A DNA stretch of 8,597 bases, from the NCBI GenBank assembly GCA_002435835.1, contig DIVM01000361.1, forward strand, positions 1 through 8,597. The letters run 5' to 3'. Shown here one piece after another: positions 1 to 6,802 of the stretch (position 1 is its first letter; each line of letters opens with the position of its first letter). The position numbers and the translations under genes were made by a program. The notes under the pieces are model-generated. The model was not told the origin of the DNA and did no database searches. It worked only from the letters and a program-made list of their open reading frames with translations. The DNA comes from Firmicutes bacterium UBA6132 (GTDB taxonomy: Bacteria; Bacillota_A; Clostridia; Tissierellales; Sedimentibacteraceae).

Positions 1-339
1 TTTTTCATCAACACCAGCAACTATTGCTACAGGGTCTCCAACACATCTAAGTCTTCTATCAAGAATTAATCTATCATAAGGACTTGGTTCTGGAAATGAT
101 TGACCAGCTGTTGTAAATCTTGCATTTGGAACTTCATTATATGTTAATACACATTCAATTCCTTTTAAATTTTTAGCTTTATCTATATTAATTTCTTCTA
201 TATTTGCATGTGCATGAGGACTTCTTAATAATTTAACTACTAAAGAGCTTCCTTGAGTAATATCGTCTGTATAAACAGGCTTTCCAGTAACCAAAGCCAT
301 AGCATCTTTTTTTCTTAAACCTTTATTTACTACTTTCAT
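1..339 (-). CDS. Molybdenum hydroxylase (xanthine dehydrogenase-like), molybdopterin-binding large subunit, N-terminal part
   Basis: This is the first 113 codons of a large catalytic subunit; the rest lies beyond position 1. In the family this chain carries the molybdopterin cofactor and hydroxylates purines, aldehydes or N-heterocycles. The visible part matches the N-terminal a/b hammerhead domain of CoxL/XdhA-type proteins: a K-x-DA-x-ALVTGKPVYTDD segment at residues 10-26, LLRSPHAHANIEEINI near 37-52, a GIECVLTYNEVP segment near 60-71, and a VGDPVAIVAGV segment near the edge. The Mo-binding residues are outside the window, so the substrate cannot be told. The ATG at 339 is preceded by GGAGGAG six bases away. 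It starts 11 bases after the stop of the [2Fe-2S] subunit gene, whose end overlaps this ribosome binding site, so the two are probably translationally coupled. The order FAD, FeS, Mo is that of coxMSL-type operons. Confidence 0.92.
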   Translation of the reverse strand, partial: MKVVNKGLRKKDAMALVTGKPVYTDDITQGSSLVVKLLRSPHAHANIEEINIDKAKNLKGIECVLTYNEVPNARFTTAGQSFPEPSPYDRLILDRRLRCVGDPVAIVAGVDEK

Positions 340-350
340 TCTGCTCCTCC

Positions 351-803
351 TTATTTATGTGATTCCAAATATTTCTTTATTGCTCTTAATTGTCCCATGT
401 ATCCAGTACAACGGCACAAATTTCCTTCAAGATATTTTTTTATTTCATCTTCTGTTGGATTTTTTAATTCCTTTTTCATAGCTAATACGCTCATGATAAA
501 TCCTGGGCTACAAAAACCGCATTGCTCTGCACCTTCATCTGCCATAAATCCACCAAACTCTTTAGCTTCTTCTTCGATACCTTCAATTGTAGTTATATGT
601 TTTCCATCAGCTCTCATAGCTAAAGTAGAACATGAAAGTACCGGTTTACCTTCTAAATACACTGTACAAAGTCCGCAGTTCGATGTTTCGCATCCTCTTT
701 TAACACTTAAAAATCCTTGTGATCTAATAAAATCTATTAAAACTGTATCAGGTGAAATTTCATCCTCAAATTCCCTGTCATTTATCCATAATTTAATTTT
801 CAT
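351..803 (-). CDS. Molybdenum hydroxylase (xanthine dehydrogenase-like), [2Fe-2S] subunit
   Basis: This 150-residue small subunit carries two [2Fe-2S] clusters that relay electrons from the Mo site to FAD. The N-terminal plant-ferredoxin-type domain has Cys38, Cys43, Cys46 and Cys58 (GCETSNCGLC then C), and the C-terminal helical domain has Cys95, Cys98, Cys130 and Cys132 (QCGFCSPG and CRC). All eight ligands are present, and Gln94-Cys95 lie in the motif that contacts the molybdopterin in this family. The length is typical of XdhC/CoxS/YagT proteins (about 150-170). The first cluster loop reads CETSNC where many homologues have CGEGxC; I recall this variant from clostridial members. The ATG at 803 follows AGGAGG. 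The gene sits 14 bases after the FAD gene and 11 before the Mo gene, as the middle cistron. No signal peptide is seen, so the enzyme should be cytoplasmic. Confidence 0.96.
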   Translation of the reverse strand: MKIKLWINDREFEDEISPDTVLIDFIRSQGFLSVKRGCETSNCGLCTVYLEGKPVLSCSTLAMRADGKHITTIEGIEEEAKEFGGFMADEGAEQCGFCSPGFIMSVLAMKKELKNPTEDEIKKYLEGNLCRCTGYMGQLRAIKKYLESHK

Positions 804-817
804 ATTTCCTCCTGAGA

Positions 818-1597
818 TTATACATTTACTATTGATTGTATATTTCTTTTTATAAAAACTTCTGCAAGTATTTGACGGTATTCTTTGCTACCTCTGAAAT
901 TTGATCCATATTTAACTGAATCATTTATATTTTTAACAAAATTATTTACTTCATCTTCAGTAAGATTAGAACTTGCTTTAAATTTTGTAAGTTTTGCTTT
1001 CATAGGTCTTGCTCCAATTACAATATTCCATTCATTGTTTATACTTGAAATTGCACAAGTGAGTACAGGTAAATCACTTGAACTCATTCTGTGGCTTAAA
1101 TATGAAACTTTTCTGTTATCTTTTTTTATTATTATATTAACTAAAATATCATTGTCCAATGGCATGTCTACAAAATCAGATAAAGGAATAATTCCACCTT
1201 TATATAACTCAACATATGTGTCCAACGTTAAAAGTGCTGTTAAAACATCTGAAAATCCGAATCTTGAAAATATAGTTCCACCTATTGTAGCACCATTTCT
1301 AAGCTGAACCCCTACTATATTATTTACTGATTTTGAAATAACACCGTTAAAGTAACTATTTAATTTTTCGTGTATTTCTAAATCCCTTAAAGTACACATA
1401 CATCCAATTTTAAATTCATCATCTGTTTCTTCTATGTTATTTAACCCAAGAGTTGATAAATCTATAGCTTTACCTATTGCTTTTCTGCTCATTTTAAGCC
1501 AAAGATTTCCTCCAAGTATTACATTTCTTCTGTTTTGATTTAATTCATATGCTTGTTCAAGACTTTCTGCTATTACATAATTATTTATTGTAAACAT
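818..1597 (-). CDS. Molybdenum hydroxylase (xanthine dehydrogenase-like), FAD-binding subunit
   Basis: This 259-residue FAD subunit (CoxM/XdhB family) passes electrons from the [2Fe-2S] subunit to NAD or another acceptor. The FAD-binding fold is shown by the ILGGNLWLKM segment at 27-36, where the family has a GGTDL-type loop, and by the RNGATIGGTIFSR segment at 100-112, followed by SD and a hydrophobic LTALLTLD stretch. The C-terminal FRGSKEYRQILAEVF segment (234-248) matches the conserved RGSxEYR signature. The length fits single-domain FAD subunits; there is no sign of the extra 4Fe-4S insertion of 4-hydroxybenzoyl-CoA reductase, though I cannot align it. The frame is open to 1633, but I chose the ATG at 1597 because AAGGAGA sits at normal spacing and the protein then begins MFTINNY, as homologues do. 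It is the first gene of the operon. Confidence 0.93.
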   Translation of the reverse strand: MFTINNYVIAESLEQAYELNQNRRNVILGGNLWLKMSRKAIGKAIDLSTLGLNNIEETDDEFKIGCMCTLRDLEIHEKLNSYFNGVISKSVNNIVGVQLRNGATIGGTIFSRFGFSDVLTALLTLDTYVELYKGGIIPLSDFVDMPLDNDILVNIIIKKDNRKVSYLSHRMSSSDLPVLTCAISSINNEWNIVIGARPMKAKLTKFKASSNLTEDEVNNFVKNINDSVKYGSNFRGSKEYRQILAEVFIKRNIQSIVNV

Positions 1598-1672
1598 AAT
1601 TAATCTCCTTTTACAAATGCTTTTTCCGAACAATTAATTCAAATTGTATAATTCAATTTCGTTTCCTTAAGA

Positions 1673-1701
1673 ATTATACTACATTGCTTCTAATATTTCA
1701 A
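1673..1701 (-). promoter_or_regulatory. Sigma-A-type promoter of the molybdenum hydroxylase operon
   Basis: On the minus strand, TTGAAA (1701-1696) is followed by a 17-base spacer and a perfect TATAAT (1678-1673). Transcription should start near 1666, giving a leader of about 70 bases before the FAD subunit start at 1597. The -35 box lies inside the promoter-proximal arm of the inverted repeat at 1695-1747. No riboswitch fold was recognised in the leader. Confidence 0.75.
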
Positions 1702-1747
1702 ATATTATTTTTCAAAAAAATTTAATTGATATTATAATATTTGAAAT
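1695..1747. repeat. Perfect 14-bp inverted repeat overlapping the operon's -35 box (candidate operator)
   Basis: ATTTCAAATATTAT at 1695-1708 is matched exactly by its reverse complement ATAATATTTGAAAT at 1734-1747, with a 25-base spacer. The promoter-proximal arm contains the -35 hexamer of the molybdenum hydroxylase promoter. A protein bound to both arms could block or loop the promoter. Arm centres are about 39 bases apart, close to four helical turns, so both arms would face the same side. The arms are very AT-rich, and a chance or structural origin cannot be ruled out. Confidence 0.5.
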
Positions 1748-1757
1748 CCATAAATGA

Positions 1758-1791
1758 AAAGCTATTCCTGCTTTTTAGCAAAAATAGCTTT
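1758..1791 (-). terminator. Hairpin after the small membrane protein gene, probable terminator
   Basis: AAAGCTATT (1758-1766) and AATAGCTTT (1783-1791) are perfect 9-bp arms. Inside them TGCT and AGCA form a second 4-bp stem around a TTTT loop. The hairpin begins 12 bases past the stop of the gene ending at 1804. On the minus strand the stem ends in GCTTTT, a short U run, so termination may be only partial. It separates the membrane protein gene from the molybdenum hydroxylase promoter. Confidence 0.55.
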
Positions 1792-1803
1792 AATGAATTA
1801 AGC

Positions 1804-2130
1804 TTAACTGTTCCATAAAAAACGAAATATAAAGCTTAATAAAATTAACATAATAATAAAAATTTTTATTACATAATTTCGGGATGTTATAAAGCCTACT
1901 TCTTTATATATCCTGCTTGCTTTAAATCCTGCTGGAATCCAAACTAATAGAAATATTGCGCCCCAAAATCCCATGGTAGCTATATATTCTGATGGAGGAT
2001 AATTAAGTGATAAGGGGTAACCATCAAATATAGATTTCATTAATTCAGGTAGAAACGGAAATATAATTGAACTTATTATCCATGCTAATGTGGCAGCTTT
2101 CCATCCGCTATTAAATTTTGACTTTTTCAT
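1804..2130 (-). CDS. Small three-helix membrane protein, unknown function
   Basis: This 108-residue protein is not one I recognise. It has three likely membrane helices: about 12-30 (AATLAWIISSIIFPFLPEL), 51-69 (ATMGFWGAIFLLVWIPAGF) and 87-105 (a VIKIFIIMLILLSF core). A basic N-terminus (MKKSKF) and a basic stretch between helices 2 and 3 (KASRIYK) suggest that both lie in the cytoplasm by the positive-inside rule. A Pro/Tyr-rich loop (YPLSLNYPPSEY, 38-49) would then face outside. The gene follows sfsA at a distance of 103 bases, and a hairpin at 1758-1791 closes it. No good ribosome binding site is seen before the ATG at 2130, so expression may be low or the start wrong. Codon use resembles the neighbours, and the long hydrophobic pattern supports a real gene. 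Confidence 0.7.
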   Translation of the reverse strand: MKKSKFNSGWKAATLAWIISSIIFPFLPELMKSIFDGYPLSLNYPPSEYIATMGFWGAIFLLVWIPAGFKASRIYKEVGFITSRNYVIKIFIIMLILLSFIFRFLWNS

Positions 2131-2168
2131 AATAACAGATTGCTTAATTGAAACTATAATTTATAATA

Positions 2169-2198
2169 ATTTTACCCTTTTATAATTTTTTAAAACAA
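2169..2198 (-). promoter_or_regulatory. Possible promoter of the small membrane protein gene
   Basis: On the minus strand TTGTTT (2198-2193) is followed by 18 bases and TAAAAT (2174-2169). This would give a leader of about 32 bases before the ATG at 2130. The region is almost pure A and T, so such matches are easily found by chance. Confidence 0.3.
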
Positions 2199-2233
2199 AA
2201 TATATTTTATATTAAATATAACATTATAAAATT

Positions 2234-2914
2234 TTATAATTTTACTTCAACATAATTATTTGCAACAATGCTATCCTCAGTGATTTGGCAATCAAGAGCT
2301 AATATTTTGACTCCTTTTTTGTGTGCTTTAATGAGAGTATCACCAAATTCTTTGTGAGTAATAATATTAGGGGTAAAATAAGAAACATCCTCCATTTGAA
2401 TTATGAACATAATGTATGCATCATATCCTTCATCCATACACTCAATTAATTCATTAATATGCTTTAAACCTCTTTCTGTTGGTGCATCGGGGAACAATAC
2501 CACTCCATTTTCTTCTAATGTTACACCTTTAACTTCTACAAATATTTTTCTTGTCTTAGTTTCTATATAAAAATCAAAACGAGAATTTTTATATTTATGT
2601 TCAGGTTTAATTAAGATTATATTTTCAAATAAATCACTATTTTCCACCCATTCATGAAATACCTTATTAGGCACTTGACTATCCATATTAATAAGTCTTT
2701 CACCTTTATAAACTGAAATTAAATCAAATTTAGTTTTGCGTTTAGGACTATCAAATTCTTGAACAAACACATCTGCATTATAAGTTAATAATTCTTTACA
2801 CCTACCTGTATTTTTAACATGGCAGATTTCTTCTTTTCCATCTATTTCAATATGCGCAATAAACCTGTTTGGCCTTTTTAAAAATTTTGCTTTCTTTATG
2901 TTGTTATATTTCAT
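2234..2914 (-). CDS. sfsA: SfsA family protein (sugar fermentation stimulation protein homologue)
   Basis: This 226-residue protein matches SfsA along its whole length (usual size about 230). The N-terminal OB-fold-like part shows FLKRPNRFIA (11-20) and HVKNTGRCKELL (32-43). The C-terminal part is a PD-(D/E)XK nuclease-like domain with SRFDFYI (Asp114) and FVEVKGVTLE (Glu127, Lys129), then FPDAPTERGLKH (141-152). All putative catalytic residues are present. SfsA was named in E. coli for stimulating maltose metabolism and described as DNA-binding; a nuclease role has been inferred from the fold, and the function in Firmicutes is unsettled. The ATG at 2914 follows AAGGAAA. Upstream lies the terminator of the PhzF gene, so sfsA is probably transcribed alone or with the small membrane protein gene downstream. 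Confidence 0.96.
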   Translation of the reverse strand: MKYNNIKKAKFLKRPNRFIAHIEIDGKEEICHVKNTGRCKELLTYNADVFVQEFDSPKRKTKFDLISVYKGERLINMDSQVPNKVFHEWVENSDLFENIILIKPEHKYKNSRFDFYIETKTRKIFVEVKGVTLEENGVVLFPDAPTERGLKHINELIECMDEGYDAYIMFIIQMEDVSYFTPNIITHKEFGDTLIKAHKKGVKILALDCQITEDSIVANNYVEVKL

Positions 2915-2945
2915 ATTTTAAATTTCCTTTTTTAATTTATTAAGT

Positions 2946-2954
2946 ATTTTACCA
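2946..2954 (-). promoter_or_regulatory. Possible extended -10 promoter of sfsA
   Basis: On the minus strand TGG then TAAAAT (2954-2946) resembles an extended -10 element, 31 bases upstream of the sfsA ATG. No convincing -35 box lies at 16-18 bases. It is placed correctly, between the upstream terminator and the gene. Confidence 0.3.
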
Positions 2955-2983
2955 TATATTATCTTATTAAACATTAATATTTT

Positions 2984-3022
2984 AAAAATAAAAATAGCCC
3001 AATATTTAAATATATTGAACTA
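2984..3022 (-). terminator. Rho-independent terminator of the PhzF gene
   Basis: Read on the minus strand, TAGTTCAATAT pairs with ATATTGGGCTA around an ATTTAA loop (3022-2995). This gives an 11-bp stem with two G-U pairs in RNA. It is followed directly by TTTTTATTTTT (2994-2984), a good U tract. The hairpin starts 13 bases past the PhzF stop. Confidence 0.8.
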
Positions 3023-3035
3023 AATTTATTTTTAT

Positions 3036-3896
3036 TTAATTAACTATTTCACCTTTAGTTAAAATAACTGCTTTTCCGCCTACCATTACTCTTGGGCTTT
3101 CTTCATTTATTAACTTCGTAGTTATAACAGAAGGTCTTCCCATGTTGTGCCCTTGAAGGAAAGAATATTCTTTATTAAATTTATTTATTACATTGTTTTT
3201 ATATAAATAATAAGTTAAAGCACCATTTGATGTTCCTGTAGCTGCTTCTTCATCAATACCATATAAAGGACAGAAATTTCTGCATAATGCTGTTCCTTCT
3301 TCTGTATCAAGAGTAAATGCATGTACTCCGCCAACATCGCTTACTTTTGAATACTCTGAAAGAGCATTAAAATCAGGATTTAATTTATAAAGTGCTTCCT
3401 TTGATTTAACAGGAAGCATAATATCCCATAAACCAGTGCTTGCAGCTTGTGGAACTAAATTAAATTTCACATCTCCTATATCATTTATATCTATGTTAAA
3501 TATTTTAGCTAATTCATTATAATTATCAAATGATTTTCCAATTAAAGGTATAGCTTGTTCCATCATAATAAATGAATTTTTTACTGTAACAGGTAGGTTG
3601 CCCGCAAGAGTTTTCATAAAATATTTGTCTTCATCTTGTATTAACTTACAGTCTAAAAGAGCTTTAAATGAGGCAACTGTTGCATGGCCGCATAAATCAA
3701 CTTCATTTGTTGGTGTAAAAAATCTTATTTCAAAATTTTTATCCTCTAATTGTTTTATAAAAGCTGTTTCTGAAAATCTCATTTCACAAGCGAATTTTTG
3801 CATAAAATTTTCATCTAAATTTTGGTGTATTACAACTCCCGCAGGATTTCCACCAAATTTTGTTTCTGTAAAAGCATCTATTACATAATATAACAT
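3036..3896 (-). CDS. PhzF family isomerase/epimerase-like protein
   Basis: This 286-residue protein belongs to the PhzF/YddE family, which shares the diaminopimelate-epimerase fold. PhzF itself isomerises a phenazine precursor, but most members have unknown substrates, and no phenazine genes are present here. Conserved segments are VIDAFTETKFGGNPAGVVI (5-23), MRFSETAFI (39-47) with the likely catalytic Glu43, FFTPTNEVDLCGHAT (59-73), and the DEEAATGTSNGALTYYL segment in the C-terminal half, which corresponds to the family's DPATGSAxGAL motif. Length is usual for the family (260-300). The ATG at 3896 is preceded by TAGGAGG. It has its own promoter (3934-3962) and terminator (2984-3022), so it is probably monocistronic, although the amidohydrolase gene lies 96 bases upstream on the same strand with no clear terminator between. 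Confidence 0.93.
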   Translation of the reverse strand: MLYYVIDAFTETKFGGNPAGVVIHQNLDENFMQKFACEMRFSETAFIKQLEDKNFEIRFFTPTNEVDLCGHATVASFKALLDCKLIQDEDKYFMKTLAGNLPVTVKNSFIMMEQAIPLIGKSFDNYNELAKIFNIDINDIGDVKFNLVPQAASTGLWDIMLPVKSKEALYKLNPDFNALSEYSKVSDVGGVHAFTLDTEEGTALCRNFCPLYGIDEEAATGTSNGALTYYLYKNNVINKFNKEYSFLQGHNMGRPSVITTKLINEESPRVMVGGKAVILTKGEIVN

Positions 3897-3921
3897 TGCA
3901 TCCTCCTAAACCATAATCATA

Positions 3922-3962
3922 ATCATATATGATATTATATTACATCAATTCATCATTTGCAA
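3922..3962 (-). promoter_or_regulatory. Promoter of the PhzF gene with a palindrome at the start site
   Basis: On the minus strand TTGCAA (3962-3957), a 17-base spacer and a perfect TATAAT (3939-3934) form a strong sigma-A-type promoter, with the start site expected near 3927. A perfect 12-bp palindrome, ATCATATATGAT (3922-3933), abuts the -10 box and covers the expected start site. That is a typical place for a repressor site, though AT-only palindromes are common in such DNA. Confidence 0.7.
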
Positions 3963-3992
3963 TTAACAGTAAAATATATGATGCAATACAAT

Positions 3993-5597
3993 TTATTTTT
4001 TATAAACAATTTTTCCACCTTTAACTGTCATAGTACAATATGCATCTTTAATTTTAACAGGATGAAGTTCAAATATATTATGGGATAAAACAGCCATATC
4101 TGCAAATTTTCCTTCTTCTATACTTCCTTTTACATTTTCTTCATATGATGCATATGCTGAGTCAACAGTATATGCTTTAACAGCTTGACTAACAGTTAAC
4201 TTTTGTTCAGGAAGCCAACCACCTTCAGGCTTTTGTTGTAAATCCATTCTTGTTACTGCACAATAAATATTTTCAAGAGGATTTGGAGATTCAACTGGGC
4301 TATCAGTACTAAAAGGAATTTTCACCCCATAATCAAGTAAAGTTTTCCAGTTATATGAATCCTTTGCTCTATTGCCAACTCTATCTTCAACAATTTTATA
4401 ATCAGTTCCAACAAAAATTGGTTGAATAAATGCAATTATATTGTCTTCTTTAATTTTTCTAAGAGCTTCTTTAGAAGTAATTTGCAAATGTATAATACCG
4501 TGTCTCATATCTTCTTTTGGATTTTTTACTTTAGCTTTTTCAATCCCCTCTATAGCAATATCTACAGCTTTGTCCCCTATGGCATGAATTGCAACAGGCA
4601 AATTGTTATAATGTGCAGCGGATATTAAATCAAACAAATCATTTTTTTCAAATGTTGAAATACCACTTGTATTAATGTCATCAGAATATGGTTCATTCAT
4701 TAATGCAGTTCTTCCACCTAAAGATCCATCCGTCCATATTTTTACAGAACCAAGTTTATAGTTTTCAGTTGGTTCAAATTTATTATAAACTCTATTAATG
4801 AAATCATTAAAACCTTCTATATTATATATCCTGCACTGTTGAAAAACTCTAACATCCATTTTTCCTTCAGCTTCAATTTCTTTATATGCTTCAACAACAT
4901 TATAATCTCCATCTGTGATGTCATCGTCAGAATGAACACTTGTTATTCCAAAAGAAGACATTTTATTCATAGCAGCTAATAAATCATTTTTAGTTTCTTT
5001 TCTTTTCATATTATTTATTATAGAGCTAACTATTTGTCCTGCACCTTCTTTTAAAACACCGGTCATTTCGCCGTCTATTACTTCAACTTCACCATTTTCT
5101 AATTTTGTATCCTTAGTAATACCTGCTAATTTTAATGCTTTTGAATTACAAGTAATTATGTGGTAGCATGCTCTTGAAAACATTATAGGAATTTCTGTAG
5201 AAATTTTATCCAAATCATATTTAGTAATCATTTTTTTATTTTCAAAGTCATCGTGATTCCACCCACGTCCTACTAACCATTGTCCTTCTGATAACTCATG
5301 GGTTTTAAGAAATTCACTTCCTCTTTCTACAACTTCGTCCTGAGATTTTGACCCAAAGAGCATTACCTCATTTAAACATTGTCCATATAATAACATATGT
5401 AAATGAGAATCATTAAAACCAGGTACTACAGTTTGATTATGAAGATCCACTATTTTATCCCCATCTTTTTTCAAAGAAAATATTTCATCATTACTGCCAG
5501 TTTTTTTAATTTTTCCATCTTCAACATAAACTGCTTCAACAACAGAATCATTTTTATCCATTGTATAAATTTTCCCATTAAAAAATATTTTGTTCAT
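3993..5597 (-). CDS. YtcJ-like metal-dependent amidohydrolase (amidohydrolase 3 family)
   Basis: This 534-residue enzyme would hydrolyse an amide or related C-N bond using a metal-bound water; the substrate is not evident. The metal-binding start of the TIM barrel is PGFNDSHLHM with His65 and His67, in a family-typical position after a short b-sandwich with the N-terminal signature FFNGKIYTMD. Later motifs include VGRGWNHDDF, WTDGSLGGRTALM, AIHAIGDKAVD, MRHGIIHLQ and FSTDSPVESPNPLENIY, all characteristic of YtcJ-type proteins. The C-terminus returns to the b-sandwich with GKFADMAVLS. Length is normal (520-560). There is no signal peptide, so it is probably cytoplasmic. The ATG at 5597 follows AAGGGG. 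It is preceded by its own promoter (5657-5685). The PhzF gene follows 96 bases downstream and could receive readthrough. Confidence 0.94.
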   Translation of the reverse strand: MNKIFFNGKIYTMDKNDSVVEAVYVEDGKIKKTGSNDEIFSLKKDGDKIVDLHNQTVVPGFNDSHLHMLLYGQCLNEVMLFGSKSQDEVVERGSEFLKTHELSEGQWLVGRGWNHDDFENKKMITKYDLDKISTEIPIMFSRACYHIITCNSKALKLAGITKDTKLENGEVEVIDGEMTGVLKEGAGQIVSSIINNMKRKETKNDLLAAMNKMSSFGITSVHSDDDITDGDYNVVEAYKEIEAEGKMDVRVFQQCRIYNIEGFNDFINRVYNKFEPTENYKLGSVKIWTDGSLGGRTALMNEPYSDDINTSGISTFEKNDLFDLISAAHYNNLPVAIHAIGDKAVDIAIEGIEKAKVKNPKEDMRHGIIHLQITSKEALRKIKEDNIIAFIQPIFVGTDYKIVEDRVGNRAKDSYNWKTLLDYGVKIPFSTDSPVESPNPLENIYCAVTRMDLQQKPEGGWLPEQKLTVSQAVKAYTVDSAYASYEENVKGSIEEGKFADMAVLSHNIFELHPVKIKDAYCTMTVKGGKIVYKK

Positions 5598-5656
5598 TAT
5601 ATTGCCCCTTAAAGAAATTATTTTATGTTTATCTTTGCCTAAATAAACATATTTAA

Positions 5657-5685
5657 ATTTTAATAAATTGCAATTATTATGCCAA
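5657..5685 (-). promoter_or_regulatory. Probable promoter of the amidohydrolase gene
   Basis: On the minus strand TTGGCA (5685-5680) is followed by a 17-base spacer and TAAAAT (5662-5657). The start site would be near 5650, leaving a leader of about 53 bases. An overlapping alternative is TTGCAA, 16 bases, TATGTT. The rest of 5598-5852 is simple AT-rich sequence in which I see no gene. Confidence 0.55.
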
Positions 5686-5852
5686 TTATCAAATAATTTT
5701 CATAAGATTTTTTTATTTAAATTTAAATATCTTTTAAAATACTATACAAATAATAATAAAAATAATAATTAATTTTGTAAATATTTTTATCATTTTATAC
5801 TATTTTTTACAATAAACCTGGAATTTTTACTGATAAAATTGATTTGCTTATG

Positions 5853-6719
5853 CTAATTATAGGCAATATATGTTTGTTTTTCCCCAGCATTTATTACATG
5901 GTTATCTTTATTTTCATAATCTATATTAATATCGAGGTATTTTATATTTGATGGAAACTCTCCTACATTTTCTATAATATATTTGCTTTTTAAAGATTCC
6001 TCATTTGTTTTTTCAATTATGTTTAAATCCTTATAAATAGGCTTTTTGTAATGATAATTTTAAACAAAAAAACTTTTCCATAAATTATTGTTAGAATCTC
6101 TAAAATTTTTATTTAAAGTGTCATAAACAAGAGTAACTTCTGTGTCATGGAAATTATTGTCGTAAATATATAAAATTAAATTATTATCATTGCTACCATA
6201 GTCATACCCATATGCGACTACTTGATGATTTATAAAAATATCAGATATTTTAGAAGCGCTGTTTAAGCCTAAAACAACGGGGTTCCCAATATCTATCGAT
6301 TTTTTTAATTTAAGAAATTCTTTATTTAAACATTTGTGTAGAATTTTATCCCTCTTATTTTTACTAAATAAAGACCAAAATATAAATTTATATGAAGTTA
6401 AATTTAAAAAACTATCCAAGGACCTTTTGTAAATATAATCTGATAAAAGGCTTTTATCTGGCGGAACTTTTTTATTAGGAAAATCTTTTGATTCATGGGT
6501 AGGAATTCTTAAATTTGAATAATAATAATCCAACGCTGCATATGATATACCGCCACATCTTCCATAAGTTTCCACCTTAAATAACTTAGTATTTAAAAAC
6601 TTATTAACAAAATTATTATTAAAATGAAATCCATGCTTTGATGGATGAAAGTTTGTCTTTTTCATAAAAATCCCATTTATAACAAATCCATTACATAATA
6701 TTAAAAGAGATATTATCAT
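5853..6719 (-). pseudogene. Papain/C39-like cysteine-peptidase-type protein gene, interrupted by one in-frame TAA
   Basis: The first open part (6719-6060) encodes up to 219 residues and ends after LWKSFFV at TAA (6062-6060). The same frame then continues, with no further stop, for 68 codons starting NYHYKKPIYKDL and ending at TAG (5853-5855). The tail is protein-like, including KYIIENVGEFPSNIKYLD, so one protein of about 288 residues appears to have been split by a point change. The N-terminal part carries GRCGGISYAALDYY (Cys55), NHQVVAYGYDY (His165) and ILYIYDNNF (Asp187). This Cys, His, Asp order with a helical CGG segment fits a papain/C39-like fold, but activity is inferred. The start is uncertain: the ATG at 6719 gives a hydrophobic leader, while the ATG at 6665 (MKKTNFHPSKHGF) has a GGGA five bases upstream and looks more natural. 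Neither ribosome binding site is strong. Confidence 0.7.
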
Positions 6720-6802
6720 TATAAAATATCTTTCTAAAGCAATATATTTTTACTTATTTAAAATTTTATTTATCTTATGTTTGCTTAAATATCATATTAT
6801 AT

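Noticed and set aside
397..1307. Plus-strand open frames at 397-855 and 885-1307
   Set aside because: They lie antisense to the clear [2Fe-2S] and FAD subunit genes and have no family motifs or ribosome binding sites; they are shadows of those genes.
1598..1672. Purine riboswitch or Moco RNA motif in the leader of the molybdenum hydroxylase operon
   Set aside because: The leader is only about 70 bases, very AT-rich, and lacks the three-way junction or conserved loops of these RNAs.
2223..2240. Perfect 18-bp palindrome ATTATAAAATTTTATAAT over the sfsA stop, followed by further AT palindromes to about 2215
   Set aside because: It contains only A and T in an AT-rich genome and has no GC stem or clear U tract, so it is too weak to call a terminator or site.
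3036..5597. PhzF and amidohydrolase as part of a phenazine or purine degradation cluster
   Set aside because: No other phenazine genes or recognisable purine-degradation genes adjoin them, and each has its own promoter; both families have broad, mostly unknown substrates.
3598..5612. Plus-strand open frames at 3598-3888, 4422-4628 and 5403-5612
   Set aside because: All are antisense to the PhzF and amidohydrolase genes, which have full family signatures in the other strand.
5740..5775. Run of AATAATAATAAA-type triplets as a possible short tandem repeat
   Set aside because: It is irregular low-complexity AT sequence between genes, with no constant unit or spacing.
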